Shown: positions 43,188 to 53,769 of the stretch, piece by piece
Layout of the letters: each line of letters opens with the position of its first letter
How positions within the stretch are numbered: position 1 is the first letter of the stretch
Origin: Chara braunii
Taxonomy: Eukaryota; Streptophyta; Charophyceae; Charales; Characeae
Direction of reading: 5' to 3'
Assembly (NCBI GenBank): GCA_003427395.1
Contig: BFEA01000095.1
Span: 2,162,972 to 2,226,971, forward strand
Length of the DNA: 64,000 nucleotides
Notes under the pieces: generated by a model
Database searches by the model: none
Seen by the model: the letters and a program-made list of their open reading frames with translations, nothing else
What the model was told of the DNA's origin: nothing
Translations under genes and position numbers: made by a program

Positions 43188-43541
43188 TCAGTATTCGAAG
43201 TCGACACGCGACATCGTGTAAGGAGGATACTTCCCACACACAACGATCTGATTGGTTGCAAAGAAGCTCGCGAGGATCGATATGACATTCTCTGGGAGGT
43301 TATCCCAAACTCCCTCTTCACCCCTTTCTTTAGGCAAAATCATTTTTGGTTCACGAAACACTTCTACATTTTCTACTCCAAAATTGAATTCATCTCTAAT
43401 TTTCTTTTCCTCTTCTTGTTCATGTTTCAAACAAATGAATCGAGTTTTCAGCCCTGTTTCAACCACGACCATATTATCTTGTATTTGTTCCACTGAACAT
43501 TGCAGAACACTTCTACCTAGATGAGTTGATTGGATTTTCAA
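43188..43541 (-). CDS. Possible host gene fragment
   Basis: A 117-codon minus-strand frame with good amino-acid balance (VEQIQDNMVVVETGLKTRF; VENVEVFREPKMILPKE; WDNLPENVISILASFF). The last stretch loosely resembles the start of an F-box. A neighbouring frame on the same strand (~43556-43680) also reads plausibly (IHIDSRLITMTLLGGFAM) and could connect through a small indel or intron at 43541-43556. The DNA is AT-rich and outside known transposons. It may be an exon or pseudogene; the family is not recognised. Confidence 0.35.
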   Translation of the reverse strand: MKIQSTHLGRSVLQCSVEQIQDNMVVVETGLKTRFICLKHEQEEEKKIRDEFNFGVENVEVFREPKMILPKERGEEGVWDNLPENVISILASFFATNQIVVCGKYPPYTMSRVDFEY

Positions 43542-43742
43542 AAAATGGAAAAAAAACTCAAATTTGATTTTCTTCTTCTACTTCATTTACTAATATCGTA
43601 ACTTGATTACTGTCTATCATTGCAAATCCACCTAGAAGAGTCATCGTAATCAATCTACTATCAATATGTATTTTAATAATGATACATGTCACTCATGGTC
43701 AAACTTTGTTTCAACCAAGTGTTTTCTCTTTTGCCCTTCATG

Positions 43743-43842
43743 ATAGCGCAGGACCTACCTACACATGAAGCCAATGAGGATTGAACTGAAAACCTACTGA
43801 ATGTCACTTTTGTGCCTTACCAACTGAACTGGGCTGCCGGAT
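43743..43842 (-). mobile_element. tRNA-derived SINE head (partial copy)
   Basis: On the minus strand this has a box A-like CAGTTCAGTTGGTAAGGC (plus 43814-43831) and a box B-like AGTTCAATCC, spaced as in a tRNA. It aligns along its whole length with the SINE head at 62957: both share CAGTTGGTAAGGCA, GGCATTCAG/GACATTCAG, TTCAATCCTC and TTGGC-TCATGT. The body and A-tail are not recognisable beyond ~43745, so the copy is 3' truncated or diverged. Confidence 0.72.
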
Positions 43843-43866
43843 AGGCAACATAGTTCATATGCGTTC

Positions 43867-44209
43867 AGGCTCAAAAAAAAAAAAAAAAAAAACAAGGAGC
43901 AACAATGGGAGACCAGTCAGAAAACCCGAGCCGCCTCGTCGTGTCGCACACTCATCCAAAATTGTGCTACACAACTCGAATCATTTTCCGTTACTTTGTG
44001 AACTGCTGGTATATACACTTCTGAAATGTACCATATTGTGCTCCCCTTCTAAGCATACCAAACAAACCTGTCTACACCCGGACCCCGGCTCCGCACGAAT
44101 ATACGAAAATCCCTGGCTGCGCCATCACGCTGGGCGTGGTCTAACATTTTTATTTTTATTTTTATTTTTTTATTTTTATTTTTGGTTTTGTTTTTTTTTT
44201 GTTAAATTG
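43867..44209. repeat. A-run and T5A-rich low-complexity region
   Basis: A run of about 18 A (43874-43891), then non-coding sequence, then repeats of TATTTT at 44146-44185 and a T run. Confidence 0.6.
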
Positions 44210-44353
44210 CCATGGCCTTGTGAGATATTGGACGGACAAGCAAAAAAACGCTCAAATTGTCAGTTTGAGGGAGAGTAAGTATCTTAGAGCGTGGCTCAAA
44301 TCGTCAGTTCGAGGGAGAGTCCGGTGTAGTGTCTTAGATGGCGGGATAAGCAA
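44210..44353 (+). repeat. Dispersed repeat with AAATCGTCAGTTCGAGG units
   Basis: Contains CTCAAATTGTCAGTTTGAGGGAG and CAAATCGTCAGTTCGAGGGA, followed by GAGTCCGGTG and GGCGGGATAAGCAA. The same phrases occur at 57735-57990, and a third version lies at 44485-44525. These units flank the foldback elements at both loci. Confidence 0.65.
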
Positions 44354-44474
44354 GGGGCTCACTCCACTACTCTTCAAATGTGCAAAATGAGATTGAATAC
44401 TCATAAAATATGGAAAGGTGCATTGCCATTTTTTTTATTTTTTTTTTGATGTCGGAAGTAGTGGAGCGAGGCCC
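44354..44474 (-). mobile_element. Foldback MITE, GGGCCTCGCTCCACTACT family
   Basis: It starts GGGGCTCACTCCACTACTC and ends with the inverse of GGGCCTCGCTCCACTACT, about 121 bp. Compared with the copy at 57762 it lies in the opposite orientation: its reverse complement shares TTTCCATATT, TCTCATTTTGCACATTT and GAAGAGTAGTGGAG. A T run (44431-44450) interrupts the inner part. Confidence 0.7.
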
Positions 44475-44839
44475 AAAAACACGCTCAAATCATCTGTTCG
44501 ACGGAGAGTTCAGTGAAGTGTCTGTGGCGAGGGTTTTCACTTCCGGGAGCACTCCGAAAAATTTTCCCAAGTCGGGTGTGGTGTGGCGACGCACTGGCAT
44601 ACCACGAGGCCGAGGGCTCTCAACCCATAGTGCCGACCAGTGTAATATGGTGGCAGATGTTTGTTGCGTAGTCACATGAGAAACCAATCAACGGGAAGTT
44701 AGATAGGGCAGCGTCCTCCTAGCAGAGACTGTTGATGTTTTGGCCTACCAAAGGAGTTCCAGCGTGATGCTACTTGCTGCCTGTTGCTGCAGACCTCAAG
44801 CCTGTTTTTTGCCGGTTTTTTTTTTGCCCTTTTTCTTTT

Positions 44840-45025
44840 TGAGATAATTTGCAAAATACCCTCATAAGTTGAGATATATGCCAAAATGCCCCTAAGATGT
44901 GGGTAGAGCGGAACATCCCTCTCACAAAAATAATAGTTTTTGAAATGTCCCTAGTATTGGTTGAACCCCCATATTTGCAATATACCCCTACCGAGTTTCA
45001 TCCAACTTTGCAAAATGCCCCAGTA
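44840..45025 (+). repeat. Scattered TTTGCAAAATGCCCC motif
   Basis: Five degenerate copies of (T)GCAAAAT(G/A)CCCC occur at roughly 44841, 44880, 44950, 44978 and 45009, 30-70 bp apart. They may be a decayed tandem repeat. Nothing else is seen here. Confidence 0.45.
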
Positions 45026-45254
45026 CTTACCAACTTCTTCTAAGCGCAATTGCAAAAGGTCAAGGCCCAACGGGGAGGTCCAAATTGCAAAGTTGTACAC
45101 CCGCCTGACAGGGCACAACAAAAAGATTTGGCCCAAAAATCTCAAAATTTCCCTCCCAGGGGGTGGGGGGAACAGAGAGGGGACAGGGTGGCTGTGGTGC
45201 AACGAAAAAAATTCCTAGAATTAAATAATCATTATATAGTAAAATTAATGCTAG

Positions 45255-45430
45255 AGATGGAATGAAAGTCTGAACGAGTTCATGAAATATTTTTATTGGA
45301 CTCTCATTCTAAGTAAGGATTTTCAGTCATAAATAGGTTAATCCAATCTAAATTAGAAGATATTTCTTGAAGTAAAATGAAAATTTGATTAAAACATTTC
45401 ATAAACTCATCCACATTTTCATTCCATCTT
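45255..45430. repeat. Foldback with coding-like arms
   Basis: Arms 45255-45298 and 45386-45430 are inverted repeats of about 44 bp with several mismatches (AGATGGAATGAAA, GAGTT-ATGAAAT). Outward translation of both arms gives the related peptides RWNESLNEFMKYF and RWNENVDEFMKCF. It looks like an inverted duplication of a protein-coding fragment, or a MITE with a chance open frame. Confidence 0.55.
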
Positions 45431-46013
45431 GAACAAATAGATGTAATTGGAAGGTAAAACTCATATTTAGACGGGAACTTATCAAACAAAGCTGGAAATT
45501 TTAGAATTGGACGAACATTGGAATGATAATTTATAAATATGAAGGATTTTTTTTAAGAAATATTTTTAGAACTTTCATTTCTCGTGAGAATTTTTCTGTT
45601 GTGGCAGTATTATAGTAGGGAGGATGGGGGATATTATGTTTGATTATGTATGACATGAACTGAGATATGATAAAAAATGTGAACAAGTAGAAAAAAACAG
45701 CAGTTTGAGAATGTATACAAAGGTAGGCAATGCCAAGATTTTTCGCTGTTGCCCGTTTAAATGAGAATATTGCTTGCTCTGTGGGAAAAAATAAATAAAT
45801 AATATTATAATAATAAATTTAAAAAATCCCTCCCCCCGAAAAAAGAAAGCGAGGTTGTAGCCTCGTTCTTAGGCTTCTTAGTGCAAAGATAATACCTCAA
45901 GGCTATCACACTTCAAAAAAAAAAAAAAGGGAAAAAACTTCAAAAAAATATTTACAGAAGGCCGAAACAGACGGCCAAATTCAAGGGCACACTCACACTA
46001 CCACGTATTTTTG
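45431..46013. other. AT-rich non-coding flank
   Basis: AT-rich sequence including an A-run phrase CTTCAAAAAAAAAAAAAAGGG at ~45914-45934. The phrase recurs near 55836 and 56321, always preceded by (C/G)ATCAC(A/C)C. No gene is visible. Confidence 0.45.
46010..46013. other. Target site duplication TTTG (left)
   Basis: TTTG directly before the left LTR matches TTTG at 53770-53773 directly after the right LTR. Five bases are usual for Ty3/Gypsy; the fifth base differs here. Confidence 0.55.
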
Positions 46014-47189
46014 TGCAAGGAAAATAAGCAATAGCGAGATGACAACTCCACATTACACCATCACATTGAAAGCCAAATAGTCAAAGTGTGTTCAGAGAGC
46101 AGCATTGCACCAATAATACACCAATGGAGGTTCATAGTACTGAAAACCAATGTCAAGGAGAGTTTTCTCTCTCCTCATCGACACAAGAGTCCAGTCCCTT
46201 CACACTCCTACCTGGCACTCAGCGCCCAACCTACTTCTACACAGCTACTAAGACTTTTTTTTTTTTTTTTTTTAAACGGACCCAGTGCCCAAGGCTGATA
46301 TTATCGAAAGGAAGATCGAGGCCGGGGTCCTCACAGTCTACCTGGAGTGACCGAACCAAGCATGCTGAGAACCGGCCTCAGCGTCCTATATCTGATGCCT
46401 ACTAAATGACAATGCAACAATTGACATCAGCAACAACCCGAAGTACTTGAAGATGTTGCCCACGCAGACCATCGCCAATACAAGGTAAGTGCCCTCACAT
46501 CATCATCATCATCATCATCATCATCCTTCACCTATCCCTGACTTTCCTCCCACGTTTGTCCTCACCCGAAGACCACCCCTGCGCCTCACTGTAGTCCAAG
46601 CCCACCAACTATGGTGGATGGGCTATGACGCTGCCCTCAACAACGCCCTTCTTCCCTGCACGACCGCACGTGCTGCACATCGCCTCTCAGCGCCAGCCAG
46701 CAACTGCGAGCTCTTGCTTTAGCAGCGCTGCCGCTAGCATTCGAGTGCCTGAATCCGGCAGCCAGGGTCGAGCTCTTTCCTTTATGGAAAGAGTTGGTCT
46801 TCTTGCGCAGCCTGGTTGCAGTGGCCTGGGCCCAGAAGCTTCCGGAAGGCCCCAGGAGGCTGCCTCTCTAAAGCAGCTACTGGGTTGCTGGACCTTTTTC
46901 GGTTGGGTGCCCAACTGTCTCTGTATGAGGCTGCGAATCACGCCTAGGGCCTGCATTCTTTGGAAAAGCCCGGAAGGCTGTGGAAATGTCTGTCGTGCCC
47001 GACCTGAGTTTCTTTCGACCAACCGGTGCGTCACAGCTACCTGGACCCCCAATATGAAATTGACCGTCGAGGGCCTCTTGCGATATGTCAGGCCCGCCTT
47101 CACTTAGGGCGGGCACCTCCGCCTTCACTTAGGGCGCGCAATGCTGCAAACAGGGCCCCATAGGCCTACCGAGGACCCAGATCCTCACA
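46014..47189 (-). repeat. Chromovirus 3' LTR
   Basis: On the minus strand it starts TGTGAGGATC and ends TTGCA. It is about 170 bp longer than the 5' LTR because of a poly-A retroposed insertion at 46251-46397 and a 28-bp tandem duplication near 47107-47135. Confidence 0.92.
46251..46397 (-). mobile_element. A-tailed retroposed insertion in the LTR
   Basis: About 147 bp absent from the other LTR. In minus orientation it ends TGGGTCCGTTT followed by ~18 A, the mark of LINE-assisted retroposition. I see no tRNA or 7SL boxes. The source is unknown; it may be a truncated SINE or a short retropseudogene. CTACTA occurs on both sides, but the empty LTR already has two copies. Confidence 0.7.
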
Positions 47190-47190
47190 T

Positions 47191-47204
47191 TCCCTTTTCC
47201 TTTA
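47191..47204 (-). other. Chromovirus polypurine tract
   Basis: TAAAGGAAAAGGGA on the minus strand, one base before the LTR start. It is the expected plus-strand primer site. Confidence 0.85.
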
Positions 47205-47232
47205 CTTCGTAGGTCCTCTGAGAAGTCTCTTG

Positions 47233-48425
47233 TTATGCAGACATTTTCCATTTGAGTAATCTTTCATAGCCTGCAATCACTTGAGGTGCTGTTCTCATGA
47301 GCTCTTCTCGTGTGAACCACCGATCTTCTTTAGGATCCAGATGATGTCTGAAGCTCACATGATACTGCATTCTCGGTTTAGGAGGGCGTCCTCTGCCGGA
47401 TGGTCCTGGAACAGGCATCGCTCGGTGCTCGACAATCTGGTCAATGTCCACGTCGCCATCCATGGTTGGGGGCAGCATTGATCTTCTGGAGGGAAATTGC
47501 TCAGTAGCAGCGAAGGGTGCTAACTTAGAGACATGGAATACAGGGTAGGTACGAAAGTGAGGTGGGATGCGGATTATGTATGAAGGACCATCTCGTTGAT
47601 CTCCTACAATGTCTAAGATGTCCCAAGGCCCAAAGTAGAGTGGCATTAACTTGCGGGATATGCCTAACTCCTGTCGAAGCTCAACAGACTTAACCCAGAT
47701 TCTCTCACCTACTTGAAAGTTAGAAGGCCGTCTATGTTTATTCTGAGATGCAATCATTGCTTCTTGAGATTTCCTAATATGTTCAACGCCCTGCTACAGC
47801 GTCTGCTCATACTTGACATCAAACTCTATGCTGCCAGGTGCTGCCGTGGGTTGTCTTTCTGGTAGCAGAAAGTCAAGCGGAAATCTGGGCTTCCAACCAA
47901 GATGTAGTTGGTTGGGAGTCATACCAGTGGTACTATGTACAACATTGTTGTACAAGCTGGCGATGAGGGGTAACTTCTCGTCCCAGTCATCCTGACTTGG
48001 TTTAATATAATGCCTAATCAGGTACTGCACTACCCAGTTCATCTGTTCGGCCTGGCAATTTGACTAAGGGTGATTCCCTGACGTCATTTGGCGCTTTGTG
48101 CCCATTTGCTCAACAACAGACTGCCAAAGTTCACTTATAAACCTTACATCCCTATCACTAACAATAGACGTAGGTAGACCGAAGTCCCTTACCCAATTGT
48201 CCATGAATAGTTTGATGACAAAGTCAGTCTTAGTTGTTTCTGGCATAGCGATTAGTCTTGCATACTTGGTAAAGCGACCCACTATTACAAAGACGTGCCT
48301 TTTGCCGGATTTACTGGTCACAAGAGTATCCATGAAGTCCATGGACACACTCTGACCAGGACCTTCAGGAATGGGCAAGGGCTTGATCAGCCGAAGCGGA
48401 GCCTGAGTCCTTGGTTTGTCCCTTC
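47233..48425 (-). pseudogene. Chromovirus integrase core and chromodomain
   Basis: One frame with two internal TAG codons (near 48043 and 47791), both where Gln is typical (HPQ and the position before QGV). The core residues are Asp in SMDFMD, Asp in VSDRD and Glu in QAEQMN, with 35 positions between the last two counting the stop. A PLYFGPWDILD segment (GPF module) follows. The C-terminus (DIDQIVEHRAMP to YHVSFRHHLDPKEDRWFTREEL) is a chromodomain, which in this lineage targets insertion to modified chromatin. It starts abruptly at RDKPRTQAPLRL, so the zinc domain is absent. Confidence 0.9.
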
Positions 48426-49351
48426 AAGATCCGAAAGTTTGAGAACTTCGTAGTATGTTAGAGCATACTTCAATTTCTTGAAGTTTGCTTCACACTCTTC
48501 AGTCCACTCCCAAGGGGTGTCAAGTCGAGTTAGATTTGTTAATGGGGAAGCTATAGTACTATAGTTCTTCACAAACAGACGATAATAGCTCGTCATCCCC
48601 AAAAACGATCTGACCTCAGTCACAGTCTGAGGTCTGGGCCAGTTACGTATGCTGGCCACCTTCGCATCTTCCATCCTCAATCCATCCGCTCAAATTTCAT
48701 GACCCAAGTATAAGATCTGTGCGACCAAACTCGCATTTATATAAGTTTACCTTGTACTCGTGATGTCTTAGGAGACCTAGCACTGTTTTCAAGTGCTCAG
48801 CGTGCTCCTCTACAGTCCTACTGAAGATAAGAATATCGTCGAGGTACACGACGATAAACTTGTCCAAGTACTTATGAAATCTGGTTCATCGCGTGCTGAA
48901 ATGTACCAAGCACATTGTATAGGCCAAAAGGCATCACCACAATTTCGTACAGACCTTACCTGGTGTGAAATGCGGTTTTGTGCTGGTCCTCAAGTCTAAC
49001 GACAATTTGATGGTATCCGGACTTCATATCTATCTTTGTGAAGTACCGGCATCCCTGCACTCTATCCAAGAGGTCNTCAATGCGGGGTAGGGGCTCCTCG
49101 TTCTTAACAGTGATGGCATTGAGGACCCTATAGTCAATGCACATCCTTAATGAACCTCCCTTCTTTGGGACAAATAAGACTAGTGCACCGTAAGGGGAGG
49201 TACTAGGCCGTGTCCATCCCTTCTCTGTGAGCTCCTTAAGCTGGCGGCGAAGCTCATCTAATTCCGCAGGAGACATCCTATAGATTCGTCCTCTACGCAC
49301 CTTGCTACTTGGGACAACCTCTATCGCATGGACAACCTCCCTTTCTACCAC
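48426..49351 (-). pseudogene. Chromovirus reverse transcriptase
   Basis: Starts [15 protein letters not shown], then [46 protein letters not shown] and the catalytic YLDDIL (YLDD at plus 48835-48846). Frameshifts lie near 48870-48960 around the finger and palm. The thumb has EVRSFLGMTSYYRLFVKNY. After EVLKLSDLE the RNase H domain is missing and integrase sequence follows directly, so roughly 0.9 kb is deleted at ~48425. Confidence 0.9.
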
Positions 49352-49363
49352 GCCTTTGGGCTC

Positions 49364-50047
49364 CTAAAAAAGGTCTGAATATTCAACGACGATTTTTTCT
49401 ATCTCTGGGGTTGATTTATCGGCCTCCCCTTTCTCAGAGACAAAAACTAGATATATGCCCTCCTCTCGATTGTGCTTATAATAGTTATAGAAGGATGATG
49501 CACACATACACGCGAAGTTTTCTATGAGACTGCTAGCCTTATACTTCTGCAATCTAACAGTTCTACCATTGGGCAACCTGTGGATCAACACCTTTCTATC
49601 CCAGTCAAACTGAGGTTGCGAGACTTCGAGGTAGTACATGCCCAGTAGCATATCGAATGGCAGTTCATCGCTGACCAGGAAGGAGATCTTCTGGATCACT
49701 TCCTCTCCTCTATAGTCTTTCACAACCATTTGGTGCTTGTTGGCTAGCGTAGAAGCTACAGTTCTGCTAAGCTGCTGCACTTGGTCCCCTAAGCGCAGTC
49801 TATCCACACAAGCACAACTGATGAAATTTTGTGTAGAATCTATGTCTGCGAAGGCGCCAACCTTGCGGTCACCTACATCTACTTCTACCACGAAATGTTC
49901 ACCCTTTGGACCTCTACTGTTCATCGCCCAACTCCCTGACCACTTAGTCTCTAACTCTTCTAGGGCCTCAGGCACATCTCTCGAACAGAGCGTCAATGAG
50001 TCTGAATGTGCCTGCGGGGCGATGTGTGGGTCACTAGCCTTGGCCAA
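49364..50047 (-). pseudogene. Chromovirus protease region
   Basis: A 227-codon frame containing HFVVEVDVGDRKVGAFADIDSTQNFIS. The family motif has DSG(A/S)T-NF; here the two residues after Asp-Ser are missing, so the catalytic DSG is lost. The later FDMLLGMYYLE matches the second protease motif (usually LLG..WL). A stop at 49364, just after EYSDLF, separates it from RT. Confidence 0.8.
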
Positions 50048-50062
50048 GGCAACGTTACCACT

Positions 50063-50500
50063 TCAGCACGAGTAAGAGCGGCTAACACTCCTACTGGCCC
50101 GAGAAGTCTCTGTGTGAGTTGCTCGCAGAAGCACAAGATTCGAAGATAAGCCTACCACCGTTGGTGAGGTTACCTTCATGGTGACCTTCTTGCCGCGACA
50201 AGTCCTCGACGTGTGGCTATAGTTGCCACAGTTCATGCATGTGCTCCTGGCAACTCGGTCCCTCCACACCTCGTAATCTAAACTAATTTTCACCCACGCG
50301 GGTGTTCCTTGGTCGCTTTGACCCGTGGACCGTACTACCTTCTTCTTCCCGGTCCCCCTAGCCTTTTTCGTGATAGGTGCCACTATTCCCCCATCCGAAG
50401 TCTCACTCGCCCCATCGTGCTCTGTCACTTCCCCAAGATCAGGAAAATCGTCAATCTCCGTCGTTTGACCATCATGGTCAACGAATATTAATTGACCCAT
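50063..50500 (-). pseudogene. Chromovirus Gag nucleocapsid part
   Basis: Contains one CCHC knuckle, CMNCGNYSHTSRTC (C-X2-C-X4-H-X4-C), after a basic linker. A stop and frame change separate it from the capsid frames at 50513-51100. Confidence 0.82.
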
Positions 50501-50512
50501 TTTTTTCCAGTC

Positions 50513-51482
50513 CTAGGGTAGTCTCTTCCTTCCATCTTGGGATACCTGATGCGTAGATCCCAGTTTTGCCTCTATGTCCAGAGCTTTCTTACTGAAAGTA
50601 GCGAAGGTGTGCTGTTCGACATAGGCCTCGTCAACCAGCTTGGTCCTTACCTCTGTAGGAAGGCACCTTAGGTAATCCGTCAAGAGAACCTGCTGGTCAA
50701 AACGCACACGAGGTACCACGAGTAGTCGTTATACGGTGTCCGTTAGCTCTCAAACATTCTTGAACCTGCGGGAATAAAGACTGTTGATAACATTCGTGGC
50801 CTTCTGAGCCCCTTGCGGGTCATGCCACCTGTTATACACGGACCGTACGAACTCTTCCAATGTCTGGGCATGTTCCCAGACGTTGAAGTTTTGACCATAG
50901 CCCCGTTGATGCACTAGGCCATTCAACCAGCGGGCTGGTGACCCCTCTAGAAAGGAGGCAGCCACTACAACTTCTTGCTCTGGCCTCGTGAGCTTGTGCC
51001 TCATATAAGTACGCACAGTCCTGACCCAGGTGTCTAAGTCCTCATCCTTCTTCCTGTCGCCAGAGAAGGGCTTGGGACTCATCAAAGCTATTTTGGGCAT
51101 CCATTGGTTCTTCTGCTTGCCGGATTTCTAAGTCCTCTGGCGTGAGTGGAGACTGCTGGCTGACTCGCAAGCTAGCAGTCTGACTAATGGACCCCTGAGA
51201 ACCACTCTGACTAACTCCTAACGAACTGGACTGTGAAGAGGTTTGCGACATAGATGAAGTAGCCATGGCTGCACTAATGCTAGCTGAAACTCTAGCCCTA
51301 ACACTATCCTCAGCTGCCCTCACTCTCCTTGCCGCCGCTCTCTCTCTAGGCTCTCTCCGCAATCTTCTCTCGTCTCCTGGACCTAACTCCAAGGACGTCA
51401 AGGGTCGACTATGAGCAGTCTCACGAGTAGTTCTACGGTCGTCCACTAACAGCTCCTCCTCACTTGTGCTTGCATCACTCAT
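50513..51482 (-). pseudogene. Chromovirus Gag matrix/capsid part
   Basis: The N-terminal frame (51482-51042) starts MSDASTSEEEL and is Ser/Arg-rich. A frameshift in ~51060-51100 leads to the capsid frame (MSPKPFSGDRKKDEDLDTWVRTVRTYM, AASFLEGSPARWLNGL), the standard retrotransposon Gag pattern. It continues after another break as VLLTDYLRCLPTEVRTKLVDEA. Confidence 0.83.
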
Positions 51483-52749
51483 GAGCTACAGTGTGTGTGA
51501 TCTAAACTAAAATCCACTTTGAATCCTACCTTAGCCTGACACACAACCGATTATGTATCACAACTAATTTCGGTCGGCCTGAACAGAAACAGTTAGGTGA
51601 TGTAACAACAACTTATGTCAGGTCCTACAGGATATATTAAATCTATTTTTAGATTACTCTAATACAGATAGCATATCAGCAAAGACCTAGTCTGTCTGTA
51701 GTTGTCTGTCAGTTGTTAGACAAGTCCGTAACAACTAAGTAATCAAAACAAAAATAACATCTCCTGTTGGAGATGTACACTGGATGGCAGATTGTCTAAT
51801 TATAGCCACTGTGAACTGTTACCGGAATTCCCCCTCCCCCTGTATCCTTCTTGATTGGTCTCTTTGTGTCGACGTCCTGAGCATATGGTTGAGCAGCGTG
51901 TCTGAAGGTGTACAATCCGGCCCACCCCTGTGCCCCAAGTCAATGCCGAACCTCCCAGCCCCTGCACTTTTGTTCACCCTCGCATGCAACGAGCCTTACA
52001 CCCGGTTGATCTGGCTGATCAGGAGGGATTTAAGGAGAGCCCCCATCTCCTCAGGAGTTATTTAATGTCGCAGATAGGACGACGATCACAGCCAGATTCA
52101 ACTCCGAGTCCCCAGCCTGAAATATTTAAAGACGGTATGGAAAGCGTGTGTCCCAAAGGGTTGGCATGCCCTGCATGACCTCTATTGAGCAAGTAGCAGA
52201 ACCAAGGACTTGCTGCCCAAGCATGCGTGTACTAGTCCCAGCGGGTTGGCATGGTGACCGTGACCCGAGTGCTTCGTCCAGGGCCCTTCAGAGGCTTCGC
52301 CCGTCTCCCACCAGCTTGCTGCCCAGGAAGAATGTCGACTCTCAAGGTTGAGCGCTCGCGACACCTCACATCGAGAGGACTCTCAAGACAGAACTCACTT
52401 CCTCACGGTAAGAAGCAATGAAGAGGGTAGATAGGAAGAGAGAAACGTACCTCATAAATGCTGCCCCCAACCACAGATTTCTCACCAGCAACCTGATGTG
52501 CAATTATGATGACCGGTCTTTGCCTCGGCACAACCAACAGCAGAATGCGGTTCCACCTCAGCTTAATATGCCACATCAGCGAGCTCTCATCATCCAATAT
52601 ACATCCCGTATGTCACCACATAGCTCCCTGGCGCGCCCACACTACCCTGGGCCGCCTAATGTTCAACGCCATTGCCTTATCACTGCCCCACACCTCATGC
52701 GAAGCACCAATAGCTATTGCGAAGAACCAATGAAGCGCAATACGAACCA
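51483..52749 (-). other. Chromovirus 5' leader
   Basis: About 1.27 kb between primer site and gag start. Plus-strand frames here are short and unconvincing. It presumably holds packaging signals, but I see no clear structure. Confidence 0.55.
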
Positions 52750-52761
52750 GCTCTGATACCA
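52750..52761 (-). other. Primer binding site, initiator tRNA-Met
   Basis: Minus strand TGGTATCAGAGC, the exact complement of the 3' end of initiator tRNA-Met, three bases after the LTR CA end. It is typical for chromoviruses. Confidence 0.92.
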
Positions 52762-52764
52762 AAT

Positions 52765-53769
52765 TGCAAGGAAAATAAGCAACAGCGAGATTACAATTCC
52801 AGATTACACCATCACATTGAAAGCCAGATAGTCACACTGTGTCCAGAGAGCAGCATTGCACCAATAATACACCAATGGAGGTTCATAGTACTGAAAACCA
52901 ATGTCACGGAGAGCTTTCTCTCTCCTCATCAACACAAGAGTCCAGTCCCTTCACACTCCTACCTGGCGCTCAGCGCCCAGCCTACTTCTACACAGCTACT
53001 ACAGCCTACTAAATGACAATGCAACTGTTGACATCAGCAGCAACCCGAAGTACTTGAAGATGTCACCCATGCAGACCATTGCCAATACAAGGTAAGTGCC
53101 CTCACATCATCATCATCATCATCCTTCACCTATCCCCTGACTTTCCTCCCACGTCTGTCCTCTCTTACACCCGAAGACCACCCCTGCGCCTCACTGTAGT
53201 CCAAGCCCACCAGCTATGGTGCCTGGGCTATGGCGCTGCCCTCAGCAGCGCCCTTCTTCCCTGCACGACCGCACGTGCTGCACCTCGCCTCTCAGCGCCA
53301 GCCAGCAGCCGCGAGCTCTTGCTCCAGCAGCGCTGCCGCTAGCATGCGAGTGCCTGAATCCGGCAGCCAGGGCCGAGCTCTTTCCTTTATGGAAAGAGTT
53401 GGCCTTCTCGCGCAGCCTGGCTGCACTGGCCTGGGCCTAGAAGCTTCCGGAAGGCCCCAGGAGGCTGCCTCTGTAAAGCAGCTACTGGGCTGCTGGGCCT
53501 CTTTCGGTTGGGCGCCCAACTGTCTCTGTATGAGGCTGCGAATCACGCCCAGGGCCTGCATTCTTTGGAAAAGCCCGGACGGCCGTGGAAATGTGTGTGT
53601 TGCCCGGCCTGAGTTTCTTTCAACCAACTGGCGCGTCGCAACTACCTGGACCCCAAATATGAAATTGACAGTCGAGGGCCTCTTGCGATATGTCAGGCCC
53701 GCCTTCACTTAGGGCGGGCAATGCTGCAAACAGGGCCCCATAGGCCTACCGAGGACCCAGATCCTCGCA
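52765..53769 (-). repeat. Chromovirus 5' LTR
   Basis: About 1,005 bp; on the minus strand it begins TGCGAGGATC and ends TTGCA. Like the other LTR it contains an antisense 160-codon open frame (plus 53230-53712), matched by 46625-47107. Confidence 0.92.

Larger units (their letters stand above)
46014..53769 (-). mobile_element. Chromovirus-type Ty3/Gypsy retrotransposon, complete but dead
   Basis: A 7.76 kb element on the minus strand with two LTRs, initiator-Met PBS, polypurine tract and 4-bp target duplication. Gag, protease, RT, a D,D35E integrase and a C-terminal chromodomain occur in chromovirus order. Frameshifts, nonsense codons and a deletion of RNase H plus the integrase zinc domain make it non-autonomous. 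The LTRs differ by one retroposed insertion, a 28-bp duplication and many substitutions, so the insertion is old. Confidence 0.93.
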
